Shown piece by piece: positions 61,147-64,000 of a DNA stretch of 64,000 bases (position 1 is its first letter; each line of letters starts with the position of its first letter). The translations under genes were made by a program, and so were the position numbers. The notes beneath the pieces are model-generated. The model saw nothing but the letters and a program-made list of their open reading frames with translations, was not told the DNA's origin and ran no database searches. This stretch comes from Pseudomonadota bacterium (GTDB taxonomy: Bacteria; Pseudomonadota; Gammaproteobacteria; Pseudomonadales; Moraxellaceae): positions 1-64,000 of the forward strand of contig JAEWKT010000004.1 of assembly GCA_023393635.1 (NCBI GenBank). The letters are read 5' to 3'.

Positions 61147-61527
61147 ATGCGTCATCGTAATAGTGGTGTGAAACTAGGTCGTACCAGCAGCCATCGTAAA
61201 GCAATGTTTCAAAACATGGCTAACTCGCTGTTTGAGCACGAGCTAATCAAGACAACTTTGCCTAAAGCTAAAGAGCTTCGCCGTGTGGCTGAGCCTTTAA
61301 TTACTTTGGCAAAGCATGACACCGTTGCTAACCGTCGTCTGGCTTTTGCCCGTACACGTAGCGCAACGATTGTTGGTAAGTTATTTACTGAGCTTGGCCC
61401 TCGTTATAAAGAGCGTCAAGGTGGTTATTTGCGCGTATTAAAAGCTGGCTTCCGTGCTGGTGATGCTGCGCCAATGGCCTATGTTGAGTTGGTGGATCGC
61501 GCCATGACTCAGCCTACTGCTGAATAA
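61147..61527 (+). CDS. rplQ: 50S ribosomal protein L17
   Basis: L17, 126 residues, near the tunnel exit. MRHRNSGVKLGRTSSHRKAMFQNMANSLFEHE and the TLPKAKELRRVAEPLITLAK block are conserved. It is the last gene of the ribosomal run and is followed by a strong terminator. Confidence 0.98.
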   Translation: MRHRNSGVKLGRTSSHRKAMFQNMANSLFEHELIKTTLPKAKELRRVAEPLITLAKHDTVANRRLAFARTRSATIVGKLFTELGPRYKERQGGYLRVLKAGFRAGDAAPMAYVELVDRAMTQPTAE

Positions 61528-61542
61528 GTAGTACAGTATTAG

Positions 61543-61569
61543 AAAAGCCGGCCTTGTGCCGGTTTTTTT
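61543..61569 (+). terminator. terminator of the ribosomal/rpoA operon
   Basis: CCGGC (61548-61552) pairs with GCCGG (61558-61562), extended by G-U and A-T pairs, and is followed by T7. Confidence 0.92.
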
Positions 61570-61611
61570 ATGCTATAACAAAACTACTTTTATTTGAGTG
61601 ATGAATAAACG

Positions 61612-62295
61612 ATGCCGCCGCAGCTGAAAACCATTGAAATTAATACCGCTTTAGTACCTACACATGCCATTATCTGGTTGCATGGCTTAGGTGCTAATGC
61701 CAATGATTTTGTAGATATTATTCCGTTGCTTGGTTTACCTGCTACTGCTGCTGTGAAGTTTATTTTCCCGAATGCGCCGCAGATTCCAGTGACAGTGAAC
61801 GCAGGTTATGTGATGCCAGCCTGGTATGATATTTTAGAAATGAATACGTTGGGGCGTAAGGTTGATCGAGCAGGGATTGACCAAAGTGTTGCACAAATTA
61901 CGCAGCTAATTGCTCAGCAAAACAAGCAAGGCATTGCCACTCATAACATATTCTTGGCGGGTTTTTCACAAGGTGGCGCGATTGATTACCAAGCGGCTTT
62001 AACTTATCCAGAACGCTTGGCAGGCGTGATTGCATTGTCTACTTATATCCCTGATCCTAATCTGCTACAGCAGAAATTCAAGCCCGTACAGCAGCTGTTG
62101 CCAGTATTTGTGGCACATGGTTTATATGATGATGTGGTTGCGCCCAAGCTGGGGGAGCAAGCTTATCAATTGGTTAAACAATTAGGTTGTGATGCCTCAT
62201 GGCATTCGTATACTATGGCGCATAATGTGTGTGCCGAACAGATTTCTGATATTGGGCAATGGTTGACAGAACATTTAAAACAAAAGCTGGACTGA
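61612..62295 (+). CDS. carboxylesterase / lysophospholipase-like hydrolase
   Basis: Alpha/beta hydrolase of the small carboxylesterase/phospholipase group (COG0400), 227 residues, cytoplasmic. The nucleophile elbow is GFSQGG (Ser about residue 118), the acid is in HGLYDDVV, and the His is in MAHNVCAEQ. The oxyanion region is WLHGLGANANDF. Short-chain esters or lysophospholipids are likely substrates. It follows the rpoA-rplQ terminator and precedes almA, from which it is separated by 113 bp with a promoter of its own. Confidence 0.92.
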   Translation: MPPQLKTIEINTALVPTHAIIWLHGLGANANDFVDIIPLLGLPATAAVKFIFPNAPQIPVTVNAGYVMPAWYDILEMNTLGRKVDRAGIDQSVAQITQLIAQQNKQGIATHNIFLAGFSQGGAIDYQAALTYPERLAGVIALSTYIPDPNLLQQKFKPVQQLLPVFVAHGLYDDVVAPKLGEQAYQLVKQLGCDASWHSYTMAHNVCAEQISDIGQWLTEHLKQKLD

Positions 62296-62340
62296 TGAGA
62301 AGCCGTACAATAAATCTAGTATTTTTGCTCTAATGTCCCC

Positions 62341-62377
62341 AATTGACATTGACTATTGTCAATTTAAGGACTATTTT
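62341..62377 (+). promoter_or_regulatory. almA promoter with palindromic operator
   Basis: TTGACT (62349-62354) and TATTTT (62372-62377) are 17 bp apart. A perfect inverted repeat, AATTGACA (62341-62348) and TGTCAATT (62357-62364) with an 8-bp centre, flanks and overlaps the -35. This is the geometry of a repressor operator. Confidence 0.65.
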
Positions 62378-62408
62378 TTGGAAAGATTAACACGGATTAT
62401 TGACGCAA

Positions 62409-63899
62409 ATGGCTCAACATATTGATGTACTAATTATTGGTGCGGGTATTTCAGGCATTGGCATGGCCGCGCATTTGTCAAAGCATTGCCCCAATCGTGA
62501 CTTTACTATTATTGAGCGTCGGGAAAGCTTTGGCGGTACCTGGGATTTATTTAAATATCCTGGCATTCGTTCTGATTCGGATATGTCAACTTTTGGTTTT
62601 AACTTCAAGCCGTGGCAAAAAGCCAATGTACTGGCAGATGGCCCATCAATTAAAGGTTATGTAGGCGAGGTCATTGATCAGTTCAAGCTAAAAGAAAAAA
62701 TTCATTTTAATCATCGGGTGCTGACGGCCAATTATGACAGTCAGCAAAAGCAATGGTTGGTTGAAATTGAAAATGATCAGGGCAAAAAGCAGACTTGGTC
62801 GGCCAATTTTGTGATTGGCTGTACTGGTTACTATAATTACGATCAGGGTTTTCAACCTGAATTCCCCAATCAGTCGGCATTTAAGGGTGAATTTATTCAT
62901 CCACAACACTGGCCAGAAAACCTGAATTATCGTGGCAAGAAAGTCGTGATTATCGGCAGTGGCGCAACGGCCATTACTTTAGTCCCTGCTATGGCTAAAG
63001 GTGGGGCAGAGCATGTCACTATGCTGCAGCGTTCACCTACTTATATTGCCTCTATTCCGTCTATTGATTTTGTGTATGAAAAAATGCGCAAAGTGCTGCC
63101 AGAAGACCTGGCCTATAAATTAACCCGTGCGCGTAATATTGGTGTACAGCGTGCTGTGTATGCGCTGGCACAAAAACAGCCTCAACTGGTACGTAAACTG
63201 TTGCTTAAGGCGATTGAAAGGCAACTGAGGGGTACAGTGGATATGAAGCACTTTACGCCAGATTATAATCCATGGGATCAGCGCCTATGCGTGGTACCTG
63301 ATGGTGATTTATTTAAAATCCTGCGCTCAGGTAAGGCCAGTGTAGAAACTGACCAGATTGAAAAAATAACTGAAAATGGCATTTTATTAAAATCTGGTAA
63401 GCACTTAGATGCAGATATTATTGTGTCAGCAACGGGCTTAAATATTCAAATTATGGGCGGTGTTAAGGCGACCATTGACGATAAGCCAATCGATACCTCC
63501 AAGCATATGATGTATAAAGGGGTGCTGCTGAGCGATATTCCCAATATGGCCATGATTATTGGTTACATTAATGCGTCGTGGACCTTAAAGGTAGACATTG
63601 CTGCTGAATATATTTGCCGCTTGCTAAACCATATGGACAAAAATGGCCTGGATGAGGTGGTGGCGCAGGGTGATGCCAGTGAGCTGATAGAAGACACTAT
63701 TATGGGTCGCCTGTCTTCTGGTTATATTGCCCGTGCTGCGGATGTTATGCCAAAACAGGGTAAACATGCGCCTTGGCAGATCACTAATAATTATTTGGCT
63801 GACCGCAAGGAGCTAAAAAATGCCGAGTTCAGCGATAGTGTTCTAAAGTTTCATAACCAAAATGATACTCAGGCCCGTAAGCCACGTTTAGCGTCCTGA
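62409..63899 (+). CDS. almA: AlmA-like flavin monooxygenase
   Basis: Flavin-binding monooxygenase of 496 residues, closely resembling AlmA, which in Acinetobacter is needed for growth on very long-chain n-alkanes. FAD site GAGISGIG near residue 12, the Baeyer-Villiger-type segment FGGTWDLFKYPGIRSDSDM, NADPH site GSGATAITLVP, and a late YIARAADVMPKQG block. The ATG was preferred over a TTG three codons upstream because the length and the MxxxxDVLIIGAG start then match AlmA. A palindromic operator covers its promoter. Confidence 0.9.
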   Translation: MAQHIDVLIIGAGISGIGMAAHLSKHCPNRDFTIIERRESFGGTWDLFKYPGIRSDSDMSTFGFNFKPWQKANVLADGPSIKGYVGEVIDQFKLKEKIHFNHRVLTANYDSQQKQWLVEIENDQGKKQTWSANFVIGCTGYYNYDQGFQPEFPNQSAFKGEFIHPQHWPENLNYRGKKVVIIGSGATAITLVPAMAKGGAEHVTMLQRSPTYIASIPSIDFVYEKMRKVLPEDLAYKLTRARNIGVQRAVYALAQKQPQLVRKLLLKAIERQLRGTVDMKHFTPDYNPWDQRLCVVPDGDLFKILRSGKASVETDQIEKITENGILLKSGKHLDADIIVSATGLNIQIMGGVKATIDDKPIDTSKHMMYKGVLLSDIPNMAMIIGYINASWTLKVDIAAEYICRLLNHMDKNGLDEVVAQGDASELIEDTIMGRLSSGYIARAADVMPKQGKHAPWQITNNYLADRKELKNAEFSDSVLKFHNQNDTQARKPRLAS

Positions 63900-63922
63900 T
63901 TCTGTTTGAAAGACCGTTAAAT

Positions 63923-63951
63923 AACGCCAGACTAGCGCTTAGTCTGGCGTT
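63923..63951 (+). terminator. terminator of almA
   Basis: A perfect 12-bp stem, AACGCCAGACTA with TAGTCTGGCGTT, 5-nt loop, followed by a short T-rich stretch (ATTTCT). Confidence 0.8.
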
Positions 63952-64000
63952 ATTTCTATATATGGTGGTTATCGGGTTGAGAATTTTTGCTCAATTATCT

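Noticed and set aside
1..64000. CRISPR arrays, insertion sequences, prophage, integrons
   Set aside because: No regularly spaced repeats, transposases, integrases or phage genes were seen anywhere in the window.

Overview
This window is chromosomal DNA from a gammaproteobacterium of the Moraxellaceae, close to Acinetobacter. The basis is recalled family resemblance rather than a database search. RpoC begins with the Acinetobacter-type N-terminus, RpoA is 335 residues as in Acinetobacter, and the last gene closely resembles the long-chain alkane monooxygenase AlmA of Acinetobacter. An alkane-degrading relative such as Alkanindiges would fit, but the genus cannot be fixed from sequence reading alone. 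No insertion sequence, prophage, integrase or CRISPR array was seen.

Layout. 0-8.5 kb: rpoB-rpoC, with an unusually structured spacer and a strong terminator. 8.5-16.2 kb: a small accessory-looking zone with a lipoprotein, an orphan Fic protein, tRNA-Ser(GGA), the potassium transporter Kup, two small secreted low-complexity proteins, a secreted DRGH nuclease, and AT-rich non-coding DNA with several candidate structured RNAs. 15.5-18.2 kb: a TetR regulator divergent from an SDR dehydrogenase and an atypical metallo-beta-lactamase-fold protein. 18.3-24.5 kb: hisF, an APH-type homoserine kinase followed by a cold-shock/DUF1294 membrane protein, two small membrane proteins, the hisB-hisH-hisA operon and a PanZ-type acetyltransferase. 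24.5-27.9 kb: tRNA-Phe, a YoaE-type TerC/CBS/CorC protein, YchJ and a TRIC/UPF0126 channel. 27.9-35.5 kb: a complete czcI-czcC-czcB-czcA-czcD heavy-metal efflux operon. 35.6-47.4 kb: plsB, corA, tesB, a dicarboxylate/amino-acid symporter, yihA, nsrR, hmp, a cystathionine beta-lyase-like enzyme and a class I glutamine amidotransferase. 47.8-61.5 kb: the S10, spc and alpha ribosomal protein clusters fused into one run of 28 genes from rpsJ to rplQ, including secY, rpmJ and rpoA. 61.6-64 kb: a carboxylesterase and almA.

How the parts work together. The two ends carry the core transcription and translation machinery: beta, beta' and alpha subunits, the ribosomal proteins and SecY. The middle holds metabolic and stress modules. 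The czc operon is a self-contained Zn/Cd/Co export system made of an RND pump plus a CDF transporter. The hmp-nsrR pair is a nitric-oxide detoxification circuit, and a near-consensus NsrR operator covers the hmp -10 element. almA has a perfect inverted repeat over its promoter, which suggests repression lifted by an alkane-related signal.

No wholly new multi-gene system was found. The observations most worth following are regulatory: the NsrR box, the almA operator, the 42-bp-spaced repeat pair between the cystathionine lyase and the amidotransferase, the paired hairpins near 13.2-13.6 kb, three tandem hairpins between rpoB and rpoC, the hairpin between rpsQ and rplN, and a probable leaderless czcI. 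Among proteins, the metallo-hydrolase with an altered metal motif and YihA with oppositely charged tails stand out.
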